Part shown: one piece after another, positions 33,311-45,206 of the stretch
Position numbering within the stretch: the stretch's first letter is position 1
How the letters are laid out: each line of letters begins with the position of its first letter
Origin: Dipteris shenzhenensis
Lineage: Eukaryota > Polypodiophyta > Polypodiopsida > Gleicheniales
NCBI GenBank assembly: GCA_047967505.1
Contig: CM106539.1
Length of the DNA stretch: 64,000 nt
Reading direction: 5' to 3' (one strand)
Notes under the pieces: generated by a model
What the model saw: only the letters and a program-made list of their open reading frames with translations
The model's database searches: none
Told to the model about the DNA's origin: nothing
Program-made: the position numbers and the translations under genes

Positions 33311-34004
33311 TGTAAGAAAATAGTACGCAGCGGAAGATAACAACAAAACGCAAGTACACGATGGAAAGCTGGAGAGAATACAAAAATTCTGATATACCAA
33401 ACTGCTGATACAACTGATGGTTGGCTATCCACCCGTGCGCTCTACAGACAGAGCTTCGATGGTGATCTAGACAGATGCTGGACGGAGGACTATGAGCGTG
33501 AAGAACTGGTGATATGATGATAGGGGGTGGCCACTTATATAGTGTAAGTGGTTGACGGTCGGCCCTGTAATAGGCAGTCGGCCTAATAGACAGTCAGCCT
33601 GGAAGACCAACCGACCCTTCAGAAAACATGCCATTGGGCAGATGAAGGATCGTGCATAGGTCATACCGTCAGGCCTAGGGCTACCGGCAGCCCCCGGACC
33701 CTGCCGCTGGGGGCTTTGCCCCCAGACCCCCACCGGGGGCCTGCGCCCCCCGGACCCCCTGCTATCGGGGGGGCTATCGCCCCCCTGAACCCCCCCTTTG
33801 TGCAGACGGGTATCTACTCTTGGCTCCTAAGCCGTCTCATAACCATCTGGTCTACTCTAAGACCCCTTCCAGTGTCTAAACTGGGGATCCCTCCCAATAT
33901 CCGATACCCATCATGGCTTCTCCTCATATGGGGGCCTTACAACATTGGGTACATAGAATATTGGTGGGTTACATGAGAGGTGGACATTTGAGCTAACTCT
34001 AACA
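33311..34004 (-). repeat. 5' LTR of element G (694 bp)
   Basis: It pairs with 28510-29203. The end CTCTAACA at 34004 is followed by TSD TAACC. Confidence 0.94.
33534..33541 (-). promoter_or_regulatory. TATA box in the 5' LTR of G
   Basis: TATATAAG on the minus strand lies within a near-palindromic CACTATATAAGTG, in the middle of the LTR. It is a likely core promoter; no transcript evidence is available. Confidence 0.6.
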
Positions 34005-34009
34005 TAACC

Positions 34010-34213
34010 GAATCTATCATGCTAGAACAAAGAACATTGAGGTGCATTATCACTATGTGCCGGAGAAGGTTCTAGTAGGTTTTATTGATTTGGTTTATGT
34101 CAGCACAGAGGATCAAGTAGTTGGCATATTCACAAAGGCATTGGACACAGAGAAGCTGTGCAAGTTCAGAGACCTACTTGGTGTGCAGGAATTGCGATTG
34201 AGCTCTAGGGGAG
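34010..34213 (+). pseudogene. RNase H C-terminus of H, right of G
   Basis: It continues from 28509: HARTKNIEVHYHY, then DLVYVSTEDQVVGIFTKAL. The purine tract is shortened (CTCTAGGGGAG). Confidence 0.85.
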
Positions 34214-34547
34214 TGTTGAGATATTGAGCTCCACTCGTGATATGCCAGGGTGACCGTTGTGCATTTATATCACCGGTACACTACCTATGAATAATAACTG
34301 CATGATAGCTATCTTTATGTACTCTAGTTAGTGGCTCAGTTAGTATGTCACCTAGGCTAGCTAAGTTTGGTTTGAGACCCACATATAGGGTTCATCTATT
34401 CCTTTTGTACTAAGAGAGAGTTCTTTTGGCTTTCACAACTAAGAAGAGAAAAACTGTTTTTAGCCTCCACCTTTGTGTGTATTCCCCCATTGTGTATGTG
34501 AGAAAGCTGCAAGTGAGACTCCTTACTTCTCTCCCACTCTCTTCACA
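34214..34547 (+). repeat. LTR shared by H (3') and I (5')
   Basis: This 334-bp LTR is preceded by the RNase H and purine tract of H and followed by a primer-binding site (TGGTATTAGAGCT, 34548-34560) and the leader of I. About 20 bp near 34270 are missing relative to other copies. Confidence 0.9.
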
Positions 34548-35070
34548 TGGTATTAGAGCTCGGTTCGTGGTAAGGAGCTCAAGGAAGCAAACAAGGTTCA
34601 TGGTGTCTTGGTAATAGGATCAGTGTTGCTTTCCTTTTTCGAGTTTGGGAGCAAATCTGTGTAGGTTGCATAGCTAGAAAGTGCAAGAGTGCACTGTCTT
34701 AGATTGGGATGCCCTTTATAGTGCAGTGAGAGGGTAGTATATACTGTGGGGCCATTATTTTCTTGATTCGAGGCCATTTTGGGGCCCGTTTTGGTGGTGG
34801 AAGTTTTCCGCAAGCACTCACAAAGGTGCCCTGTTTTTGCTGTGCGACCACTATTCTGTAGGTCGGTGAAAAGTTGCCGTAGAAATTGCATCGTATGCCT
34901 ATGCGCAGAGATATTGGAAGTGACAGAATCATTCTTATTGCATGATGTAAAATTTTCACTAGGAAGTGACTGTGTCATCAAATACCACTTTCATCAGTTT
35001 TGCAGATTTGCCCCTGTGAGGCAAAAGTTGTGTTTTCTACATTGACAAAATATTTTTGCAGTGTTCTATA

Positions 35071-36861
35071 ATGGCGTCTGATGCTCTTTCATAGATAGTC
35101 ACTGAAAATCTTGACAAGAACAACTTCCCAGCATGGAAGTTTAGAATGACAAATTTCCTAAAGGAAAAAGGCTATTGGGAGGAGCAGATGAAGAACCAGT
35201 TATTCCTAATGTTCCCAATCAACAGGAGTTGCAGGCATTTAAAGGCTGGCATGAGAGAGCCAGGAAAGTTATGTACTAGCTGTCTATCGGTATTTCAGAT
35301 TCTATGATTGTGCATATTGAGGATGCAAGCACGCCGAAAGACACATGGGATACTTTGGCAAAAATGTATAGCACAAATACGCAAGCCAAGAAAATGCAGC
35401 TCAAGCAGGAGTTGCATAATGTGTAGAGAGAAAATATGAGCATCAATGACTACCACATGAAGGTGAAGAAGATTGCAGATGAACTTACTTGCATTGGGTC
35501 ACCAATGGAAGATGATGATTTAGTTTCTATGACCTTGAATGGTCTAGGAAAGGATTATGCACAGTTTCGGACATCCATTGCCGTCCGTGAGAATTTTCTT
35601 GATTTTGGGGAGTTGATTGCTCTTCTAATTTCTAAAGAGCAGAGAAATGGTGGTGCATGTTCTTCAAGAGGAACTTCAAAAGAAGCTGTCTTCTACTCAA
35701 ATGCTAGAAGAGGTAGAGGCAGAGGTAGAGCAGGCCGATCTGGAAGCCATGGTAGAAATCAAAATATGCAGCAAATTCAAGAAAACCACTCCTATGGAGG
35801 AGGACATGGTAACCTTAGAGGCAGGGGAGCCAAAGAGGTCGTGGTGGATGGCAGAGAGGCCAAAATGCTGGTAAAATGGGTCATATGGCTAAAGACTACT
35901 ACAAAAAGCAGAATGACATCATGAACGAAAAATTACAGCAAGGCAATTATGCATCCTCTAGTAGACAGGGTGATGACAGAAATGAGCATTTCTTTATGGT
36001 GCAGCACCTGACCAATTTTGTGATAAGTGTAGAAGAAATCAATGATGTGTGGTATGTTGACTCAGGTGCATCAAACCACATGACAGGTCATGCAAAATGG
36101 ATGCAGGATGCAAGGAAAATGGAAAAACCAAGATTGGTGAAGACTAGTGATGATACTGCACATCCTATTGTGTAGATTGGTAAAATTCCTTTGGCTATGT
36201 AGGATGGAAAAAAGAAATACTTGTCTAATGTATTTCATGTCCTAAATATCACCAAGAACATGGTTTCTGTTGGTCAAATGGTTGAGCAGGGGTTGCAAGT
36301 CAGATTTAATCCTCATGGATGCTTTGTTGAGGATATGAAAAATAAAGGTCGCTTGATAGAAAAAGGGAAGAAGAAGGGCATGATGTTTATGTTGGATGTG
36401 GACATGCCTGAATTGAGTGCAGCAATGTTTGCACATGGGACCGGTGTGGTTGCAGATATTGATATCTAGCATAAACACATTGGTCATGTTAATGTACAGT
36501 GACTAAAATCAATGCAGGCCCAAAATATTGTTGCAAGATTAGGCTAAGTTCAAGGTTGCAGAAATGGATAAGGTATGTGAAGCCTGTCAGTTTGGAAAAT
36601 AGGCAAGGAAACCATTTCCTAGACATGTTCAAGGCAAAAAGAGGCCATTGGAATTAATCCACTCTGATGTGTGGACTACTAAAGCTGCATCTATTGGAGG
36701 CTGCCATTATTTTGTCTTTTATTGATGACTATAGCAAAAAAATTTGGGTGTATTTTATGAAAAAGAAAAGTGAAGTGTTTGCACATTTCAAAGCTTTTAA
36801 AGCTACAATAGAAAAAGAAACAGTCTTGCAAATAAAATGCGTAAGTTCAGATGGAGGGGGA
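35071..36861 (+). pseudogene. Gag, protease and integrase N-terminus of I
   Basis: The start ATG is at 35071 (MASDALS, then a TAG). Gag core pieces are at 35436-35924. The zinc knuckle has lost its first half in a small deletion near 35874. Protease DSGASNHMTGH is intact at about 36060-36090. The integrase zinc region is broken at 36467-36610. Sequence stops at the J insertion, just after the second catalytic Asp region. Confidence 0.87.
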
Positions 36862-37213
36862 TGTCAAGATAGTGGGAGAGAGGGAAGGAGTCTCACTTGA
36901 GGCTTTCTCACAATCACAATGGGGGAATACACACAAAGGTGGAGGTTGAAAACAGTTTTCCTCTTCTTAGTTGTGTAAGCCAAAAGAACTCAAGTACAAA
37001 GAAATAGAAGAACCCTATATGTGGGTCTCAAACGAAACTCAACTAACTAAGGTGGCATACTAACTGAGCCACGAACTAGTGTAGATAAGGATAGATGTCA
37101 TCTAGCTATTAATCGTGGGCGGTGTACCAACCGCATCTGTAGCTAACAAGTCGGTGACATAAATGCACAATGGTCACCCTGGCATATCGCGAGTGGAGCT
37201 CGATATCTCAACA
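36862..37213 (-). repeat. 3' LTR of element J (352 bp)
   Basis: It pairs with 42038-42386 and ends CTCAACA beside the purine tract (37214-37223). Confidence 0.93.
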
Positions 37214-37239
37214 CTCCCCCTCAAGCTCAATCCCAATTC

Positions 37240-38214
37240 CTACACACCAAGTAGGTCTCTGAACTTGCGCAGCTTCTCTGCGCCCAATGCTTTTGTGAAG
37301 ATGTCAGCTACCTGATCCTCTGTGCTGACATAAACTAGATCAATAAGACCTAGTAACACTTTCTCCTGCACATAGTGATAATGCACCTCAATGTGCTTTG
37401 TTCTAGCATGAAAGACTGGGTTCTTTACCGAGTGTATACTGCTCATGTTGTCACAATAAATGACAACTGGCCCATGTGTAGACTGATGCATATCATAGAG
37501 TAGCTTATGCAACCAAACTACCTCACATGCAGCCATTGCTGCACCCCTGTACTCAGCCTTTGTGCTCGACAAGGCAACTATAGGCTGTTTCTTGCTGCTC
37601 CAAGTAACTGCAGCACTCCCAAAAGAGAACACATACCCACTGGTAGATCGTCTATGAGAAATACTACCAACCCAATCAGCATCAGTGTATCCATGCAGCT
37701 GTATCTGAACCGCAGCCTCATAAAATAGTCCATACTACAATGTGGACTTCACATACCTGAGTATGCATCTAGCCACATCCAAATGCGGTTTCCTTGGAGC
37801 CTGCATAAATTGACTTACCAACCCAATAGCATAGCTCAAATCTGGCCTGGTAATAGTCATGTAAATCAAACTTCCTACTATGCGTCTGTACATAGTAGGG
37901 TCTTCCAGAAGCTCACCTGCATCTGCGCTCAGCTTCACATTTTGCTCCAAAGGAACTGAAATAGGCTTACAGCCTGTCATCCCATATTTGGACAGCACGT
38001 CAAGTCCATACTGCCTCTGCAAGATCTGTATCCCACTTGGTGATCTAATCACCTCAATGCCCAAGAAATAACGCAGCTCTCCCAAATCCTTCATCTCAAA
38101 CTTCTGCCTCAATAGCATTTTCACATGAAGGATATCTTCATCACTATCACCTGTGATGATCAAATCATCAACATAAATGACAAGCAGCATAATCCCTTTC
38201 GCTGTTTTTCTCAC
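37240..38214 (-). pseudogene. RNase H and RT C-terminus of J
   Basis: The RT part (37735-38214) has LLVIYVDDLIITGD, FLGIEVIRSPSG and PDLSYAIGLVSQFM. A stop near 37735 precedes RNase H (37240-37632), where the catalytic Glu of SSTEAEY is Lys (SSTKAEYRG). It ends ADIFTKALGAEKLRKFRDLL. Confidence 0.88.
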
Positions 38215-38241
38215 ATAGAGTGAGAAATTTTCCTTGGAAAT

Positions 38242-39222
38242 CTAAAAGCCAATAGTGACAAGATACTGTCCTATCTTGTCAGACCATGCTCTAGGTGCTT
38301 GCTTCAAGCCATACAAGGCTTTCTTCAACCTCCAAACAAACTCAGGATGAATAGCATGAACATAACCTACTGGCTGCTCCATAAAGACCTCTTCTTGCAA
38401 ATCACCATGCAAGAAGGCATTCTTTACATCCATTTGATGTAAAGACCATCCCTTTGATGTAGCCATAGCAAGGGCTACTCTTACGGTTGCCATCCTTGCA
38501 ACCGAGCTGAAAGTTTCTTCATAATCAATGCCATATGTCTGTGCATACCCCTTGACATCTAATCTTGCCTTGTATCTATTCACTGAACCATCTGCATTGT
38601 GCTTGATCTTATAAACCCACTTACAGCCAATTGCATTCTCATCTTTAGGCAAAGGCACCAATTCCCATGTAGCATTTGCATCCAAGGCATCCATTTCTTC
38701 ATCCATGGCTTTCTCCCATTTTTCATTTCCCATGGCTTGCTCAAAAGAAGTGGGTTCTGGTTCCTGTATCACTTTGACCATATAGGCATAGTGAATGGCT
38801 GTAAATCCATCATATTTCATCCTATCCACAGGATACCTAACCCTCGTAGACCTGTGCAAAATAGGCTCACTTCCAAGTGCTCTCAAAACATCCCTTGTCT
38901 TCCTTACTCCAAGTGTAACAACAGAAGGAATACCCAACTCATCATCAATGCTCTACTCTGAGCCACTGGATTCACCATCCACATAAGAGTGACTTGCATT
39001 CACATCAAACATGGGTTGATCTACCTTCTCTTTTCCTTTGCGTGTTACCTGCATACCACTATCTGCATTGCTTTGAGGAGATTCTCCTGATCTCAATCTA
39101 CTTGTCCATGGTGAGGTATGTGAACCACTACTAGAGGACACTGCAGGTCCACTGATATTTTGTGATTGCTGCTGTGAATTCTGTGCAGCATTACCATTTT
39201 GTGCATCTACATCAATCATCAC
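38242..39222 (-). pseudogene. RT N-terminal half and linker of J
   Basis: Pieces are 38953-39222 (linker, SPWTSRLRSGESPQSNADSG) and 38242-38937 ([51 protein letters not shown]). A stop near 38950 and another near 38241 break the frame. Confidence 0.86.
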
Positions 39223-39237
39223 ATTTACTGGTTTATA

Positions 39238-40058
39238 CTAGCTGCTCATCTCATAAAAAACAACATCTCTGCTCACTGTAAACTTACGAGTAGAGGGGTT
39301 ATAGCATCTATACCCTTTCTGCTGCAGAGAATGACCAATAAAGATGCACTTCTCAGCTTTTGGATCCAAGTTGGACCTCAACTCATGTGGCACATGGACA
39401 TAGGCAATGCAACCAAAAATTTTCAAATGAAAAATATCTGGTTTCCTACCAGTATACATCTCCTTTGGCGTCATGCCATGTATTGCTGCAGTGGGAGTCC
39501 TGTTCATTATATAAACTGCTATAGCAACTGCTTCAGCCCAATAATAATCTGGTAGATCTTTTTCATTTAGCATAGCCCAAGATACCTCTCCAATATGCCT
39601 GTTTTCCTTTCTGCAATTCCATTTTGCTGTGGGGTATGACTGCATGAATATTGCTCCTTTATACCATGCTCCTGCAAGAACCTTGCAAACTCATTTGAGA
39701 GGTACTCTCCCCCTCCATCTGACCTTAGGCATTTTATTTGCAGGCCTATTTCTTTTTCAACCATAGCTTTGAAAGCTTTGAAGTGCCCAAACACTTCACT
39801 TTTCTTTTTCATAAAATACACCCAAAATTTTCTGCTGAAGTCATGAATAAATGTGACAAAATAGTGATAGCCACCAATAGATGCAGCTTTAGTAGTCCAC
39901 ACATCAGAGTGGATTAATTCCAATGGCTTTTTACTCTCTTGAACATGCCTAGGAAAAGGTTTCCTTGCCTGTTTCCCAAATTGATAGGCTTCACAAACCT
40001 TGTGCATTTCTGCAACCTTGAATCTAGGCAATCCTGCAACAATATTTTGGGCTTGCAT
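39238..40058 (-). pseudogene. Integrase core of J
   Basis: The frame 39567-40058 has ELIHSDVWTTKAAS (Asp), FSRKFWVYFMKKKSEVFGHF, CLRSDGGGEYLSNEF (Asp) and GIAERKTG (Glu). A frameshift at about 39600 moves to 39238-39645 (YYWAEAVAIAVYIMNRTPT, FGCIAYVHVPHELRSNLDPK). The D,D,E triad is present but split over two frames. Confidence 0.87.
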
Positions 40059-40260
40059 TGATTTAAGTCGCTGTATATTAACATCACCAATGCGTTTGTG
40101 CTAGATATCAATATCTGCAACTACACCGGTCCCATGTGCAAACAATGCTGCACTCAATTCAGGCATGTCCGCATCCAACGTAAACATCCTGCCCTTCTTC
40201 TTTCCTTTTGCTATCAAGCGACCATTATTTTAAATATCCTCAACAAAGCATCCATGAGGA

Positions 40261-41517
40261 TTAGCAAGCCCTGCTCAACCATCTGACCAACAAAAACCAG
40301 GTTCTTGGTGATGTTCGGGACATGAAATACATCAGACAAGTATTTCTTTTTCCCATCCTGCATAGACAAAGGAATTTTGCCAATCTACACAATAGGATGT
40401 GCAGTATCATCACCAGTCTCCACAAATCCTTGTTTTTCCATTTTCCTTTTATCCTGCATCCATTCAGCATGACCTGTCATGTGGTTTGACGCACCCGAGT
40501 CAACATACCACACATCATTGCTTTCTTCTGCACTTGTCACAGAATTTGTCATATGCTGCACCATAAACAAATGCTCATTTCTGTCATCACCCTGTCTACT
40601 AGAGGATGCATAATTGCCTTGCTGCAATTTTCCATTCATAATGTCATTCTGCTTTTTGTAGTAGTCTTTAGCCATATGCCCCATTTTGCCACAGTAGTAG
40701 CATTAAACATTGCTGTTTGCATTTTGGCCTCTCTGCCATCCACCACGACCTCTTTGGCTCCCCCTGCCTCTAGAGTTACCACGTCCTCCTGCATAGGACT
40801 GGTTTTCTTGCATTTGCTGCATATTCTGATTTCTACCATGGCCTGCAGATCGGCCTCCTCTACCTCTGCTAGCATTTGAGTAGAAAACAGTTTCTTTTGA
40901 AGTTCCTGCTGAAGAAGATGCACCACCATTTCTCTGCTCTTCAGAAATTAGAAGAGCAATCAACTCCTCAAAATCAGGAAATTTTTCACGGACGGCAATG
41001 GATGTCCGGAACTGTGCATAATCCTTTCCTAGACCATTCAAGGTCATAGAAACTAAATCGTCATCATCCACTGGTGACCCAATGGAAGCAAGTGCATCTG
41101 CAATTTTCTTCACCTTCATGTGGTAGTCATTGATGCTCATATTTTCTCTCTGCACATTGTGCAGCTCCTGCTTGAGCGCTGCATTTTCCTGGCTTGTGTA
41201 TTTGTGCTGTACATTTTTGCCAAAGTATCCCATGCCTCCTTTGGCATACTTGCATCCTGAATATGCACAATCATGGAGTCTGAAATACTGATAGACAGCC
41301 AGTACATAACTTTCCTGGCTCTCTCATGCCATCCTTTGAATGCCTGCATTTCCTGTTGATTGGGAACATTAGAAAGAATAGGTTCTTCTTCATTTCCTGT
41401 AATGAACTCCCAATAGCCTTTTCCCATCAAGAAATTTGTCATTCTAAACTTCCATGCCTGGAAGTTGTTCTTGTCAAGCTTTTCAGTGACAATCTGTGAA
41501 AGAGAATCAGATGCCAT
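40261..41517 (-). pseudogene. Gag and protease of J
   Basis: The start is the ATG at 41517 (MASDSLSQIVTEKLDKNN). A frameshift at about 41180 separates the first part from 40703-41233. The zinc knuckle (about 40668-40710) contains a stop after its first Cys. Protease DSGASNHMTGH is intact at about 40470-40505. A deletion of about 12 bp lies near 40264 after protease. Confidence 0.87.
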
Positions 41518-42024
41518 TACAGAACACTGCAAAATATTCTGTCACTGCAAAAAACACAACTTTTGCCTCACACGGGTAGATCTGCAAAATTGACGAAAGT
41601 GGTATTTCACTACACAGTCACTTCCTAGTGATGATTTTGCATCAATAGGCAACAAGCATGAATCTGCAACTCCCAATGTCTCTGCGCATAGGCATACGAT
41701 GCAATTTCTACGGCAACTTTTCACCGACCTATAGAACAGTGGTCGCACAGCAAAAACAGGGCCTTTTTCTGAGTGCCTGCGAAGAACTTCCGCCTCCAAA
41801 ATGGGCCCTGAAATGACCTCGAATCAGAAAAACAAAGTCACCTCATATAATGCCCTCTCGCTACACCGCGAAGGGTGTCTCAATCTGAAACAGTGCACTC
41901 TTGCACTTCCGGCTGTGCTACCTGCAGAGATTTGCTCCCAAACTCGAAAAAGGAAAGCAACACTGGTCCTCTTACCAGGACACTGCGAACTTGGTTTGCT
42001 TTCTTGAGCTCCTTACACGAACAA

Positions 42025-42037
42025 GGCTCTGATACCA
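42025..42037 (-). promoter_or_regulatory. Primer-binding site of element J
   Basis: TGGTATCAGAGCC on the minus strand abuts the 5' LTR. Confidence 0.9.
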
Positions 42038-42386
42038 TGTCAAGAAAGTGGGAGAGAGGGAAGGAGTCTCACTTGAGGCTTTCTCACAATCACAATGGGG
42101 GAATACACACAAAGGTGGAGGCTGAAAACAGTTTTCCTCTTCTTAGTTGTGTAAGCCAAAAGAACTCAAGTACAAAGAAATAGAAGAACCCTATATGTGG
42201 GTCTCAAACCAAACTCAACTAACTAAGGTGGCATACTAACTGAGCCACGAACTAGTGTAGATAAGGATAGCTGTCATCCAGCTAGTATTGGGCGGTGTAC
42301 CAACCGCATCTGTAGCTAACAAGTCGGTGACATAAATGCACAACGGTCACCCTAGCATATCGCGAGTGGAGCTCGATATCTTAACA
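42038..42386 (-). repeat. 5' LTR of element J (349 bp)
   Basis: It pairs with 36862-37213. Its outer end reads TTAACA and is followed by TSD GGGGA. Confidence 0.93.
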
Positions 42387-42391
42387 GGGGA

Positions 42392-44848
42392 GAGCCTCTC
42401 AAATGAGTTTGCAAGGTTCCTATAGGAGCATGGCATAAAGCAGCAATATTCATGCAGTCATACCCCATAGCAAAATGGACTTGCAGAAACAAAAAATAGG
42501 CATATTGGAGAGGTATCTTGTGCCATGATCAACAAAAAAGACCTGCCATATTATTATTGGGCTGAAGTAGTTGCTATAGCAATTTACATAATGAACAGGA
42601 CTGCCACTGCAACAATACATGGCATGACACCAGAGGAGAGGTATACTGGTAGGAAACTAGATATTTCTCATTTGAAAGTTTTTGGTTGCATTGCCTATGT
42701 TCATGTGCCAGATGAGTTGAGATCCAAAATGGATCTAAAAGCTAAGAAGTGCATCTTTATTGTTTATTCTCTGCAACAGAAAGGGTATAGATGCTATAAC
42801 CCTTCTACTCGTAAGTTTAAAGTGAGCAGAGATGTTTTTGATGAGATGAGCAGCTGGTATAAACCAGTAAATGTGATTGATGATGTAGATGCACAAAATG
42901 GTAATGCTACATAGAATTCACAGTAGTAATCACAAAAGTAGACCTGTAGTGTCCTCTAGCAGTGGGTCACCTACTTCACCATGGACTGGTAGATTGAGAT
43001 CAAGAGAATCTCCTCAAAGCAATGCAGATAATGGTATGCAAGTATCACGCAAGGGAAAAGAGAAATTAGATCAGCCCATGGTTGATGTGAATGTAGGTCA
43101 CTCTTATGTGGATGGTGAATCTAGTGGCTTAGAACAGAGCCTTGACTATGAGTTGGGTATTCCTTCTATTTGTTACACTTGGAGTAAGGAAGACAAGGGA
43201 TGTTTTGAGAGCACCTAGTAGTGAGCCTATTTTGCGTAGGTCTACTAGAGTTAAGTATCCTGTGGATAGGCTGAAATATAATGGATTTACAGCCATTCAC
43301 TATGCTTATATGGTCAAAGTGATACAAGAACCAAAGCCCACCTCTTTTGAGCAAGCCATGGGAAAAGAAAAATGGGAGAAAGCCATGGATCAAGAAATGG
43401 ATGCCTTATAAGCAAATGCTACATGGGAATTGGTGCCTTTGCCTAAAGACAAGAATGCAATTGGCTACAAGTGGGTTTATAAGGTGAAGCACAATGGAGA
43501 TGGTTCTGTGAGTAGATACAAGGCAAGATTAGTTGTCAAGGGGTATGCACAGACATATGGTATTGATTCTGAAGAAACATTCAGTCCGGTTGCAAGGGTG
43601 GCAACTGTAAGAGTAGTCATTGCTATGGTTGGATCAAAGGGATGGTCTTTACATCAGATGGATGTAAAGAATGCCTTCTTGCATGGTGATTTGCAAGAGG
43701 AGGTCTATATGGAGCAGCAACCAAGTTATGTGCATGTTGTTCATCCTAAGTTTGTTTGCAGGTTGAAGAAAGCCTTGTATGGCTTGAAGTAAGCACGCAA
43801 AGCATGGTCTGACAAGATAGGATAGTATCTTGTCACTGTTGGCTTTCAGATTTCCATGGCAGATTTCTCACTTTCTGTGAGAAAAATAGAGAAAGGTATT
43901 ATGCTACTTGTCATTCATGTTGATGATTTGATCATCACAAGTGGTAGTGATGAAGATATCCTTCATCTAAAAATGCTATTGAAGCAAAAGTTTGAGATGA
44001 AGGATTTGGGAGAGCTACATTACTTCTTGGGCATTGAGGTTATTAGATCCACAAGTGGGATATGGATCTTGCAGAGGCAGTATGGATTGGACATGCTGTC
44101 CAAATATGGGATGACAAGCTGTAAGCCTATTTTAGTTCCTTTAGAGCAAAATGTGAAGTTGAGCACAGATGCAGGTGAGATTCTGGAAGATCCTACTATG
44201 TACAGACGCATAGCAGAAAGTTTGTTTATATGACTATTACCAAGCTAGATTTGAGCTATGCTATTGGGTTGGTAACCACATTTGGATGTGGCTAGACGCA
44301 TACTAAGGTATGTGAAGTCCACATTGCAGTATGGACTATTTTATGAGACTCGGGTTCAGATATAGTTGCATGGATACATTGATGTTGATTGGGCTATTAG
44401 TATTTCTGACAGACGATCTACCAGTGGATATGTGTTCTCTTTTGGTAGTGCTGCAGTCACTTGGAGTAGCAAGAAATAGCCTACAGTTGCCTTGTCGAGC
44501 ACAATAGAGGCTAAGTACAGGGGTGTAGCAATGGCTGCATGTGAGGCAGCTTGGTTGCATAAGCTACTTTATGATATGCATCAGTCTACAAATGGGCCAG
44601 TTGTCATTTATTGTGACATTATGAGCAGTATACACTTGGCAAATAACCCAGTCTATCATGCTAGAACAAAGCACATTGAGGTGCATTATCACTATGTGTG
44701 GGAGAAGGTTCTAGTAGGTTTTATTGATCTGGTTTATGTTAGCACAGAGGATCAGGTAGCTAACATATTCATGAAGGCATTGGGTAGAGAAGCTGCGCAA
44801 GCTGAGAGACCTTGGTGTGCAAGAATTGGGATTGAGCTCGAGGGGGAG
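42392..44848 (+). pseudogene. Integrase end, RT and RNase H of I
   Basis: Integrase end: 42525-42914 (YYWAEVVAIAIYIMNRTAT). RT: 43142-43792 and 43856-44233, with the active site changed to HVDD (LLVIHVDDLIITSG). RNase H: about 44280-44848. Gln-to-stop changes are at 43790-43792, 43823-43825 and 44477-44479. The purine tract CTCGAGGGGGAG is intact. Confidence 0.87.
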
Positions 44849-45206
44849 TGTTGAGATATCGAGCTCCACTCGTGATATGCCAGGGTGACCATTGTGCATT
44901 TATGTCACCGACTTGTTAGCTACAGATGCGGTTGGTACACTGCCTAGGAATAATAGCTGGATGACAGCTATCTTTATGTACTCTAGTTAGTGGCTCAGTT
45001 AGTATGCCACCTAGGCTACTTGAGTTTGGTTTGAGACCCACATATAGGGTTCATCTATTCCTTTTGTACTAAGAGAGAGTTCTTTTGGCTTTCACAACTA
45101 AGAAGAGAAAAACTGTTTTCAGCCTCCACCTTTGTGTGTATTCCCCCATTGTGTATGTGAGAAAGCTACAAGTGAGACTCCCTACTTCTCTCCCACTCTC
45201 TTCACA
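44849..45206 (+). repeat. 3' LTR of element I (358 bp)
   Basis: A complete family-1 LTR from TGTTGAGATATCGAGC to CTCTTCACA. Confidence 0.92.

Larger units (their letters stand above)
28510..34004 (-). mobile_element. Copia element G, almost intact
   Basis: The 5495-bp element has two 694-bp LTRs (28510-29203, 33311-34004), TG...CA ends, a purine tract, a primer-binding site and a perfect TSD TAACC (28505-28509, 34005-34009). The LTRs differ at about a dozen sites by eye. The gag-pol frame is interrupted only by one TAG (32463-32465) and one single-base deletion (about 30293-30299). LTR and proteins are unlike family 1 beyond general copia similarity. It is younger than H, into which it inserted. 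Confidence 0.95.
28326..34547 (+). mobile_element. Copia relic H (family 1), 3' end only, split by G
   Basis: The RNase H end lies at 28326-28509 and 34010-34213, with a 3' LTR at 34214-34547. Removing G and one TAACC copy restores continuity. Everything 5' of RNase H is missing. Its LTR is also the 5' LTR of I. Confidence 0.88.
36862..42386 (-). mobile_element. Copia element J (family 1), full length
   Basis: A 5525-bp element with LTRs 36862-37213 and 42038-42386 and a perfect TSD GGGGA (36857-36861, 42387-42391), inserted in the integrase of I in opposite orientation. LTRs differ at roughly ten positions by eye. The coding region keeps all domains but has several stops and frameshifts. 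It is the closest sister of element A and supplies the integrase segment that A lacks. Confidence 0.95.
34214..45206 (+). mobile_element. Copia relic I (family 1), split by J
   Basis: LTR 34214-34547, interior 34548-36861 and 42387-44848, LTR 44849-45206. Removing J and one GGGGA copy restores the integrase sequence. Many stops and small deletions are present. The 3' LTR lies directly against gypsy D3. Confidence 0.92.
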
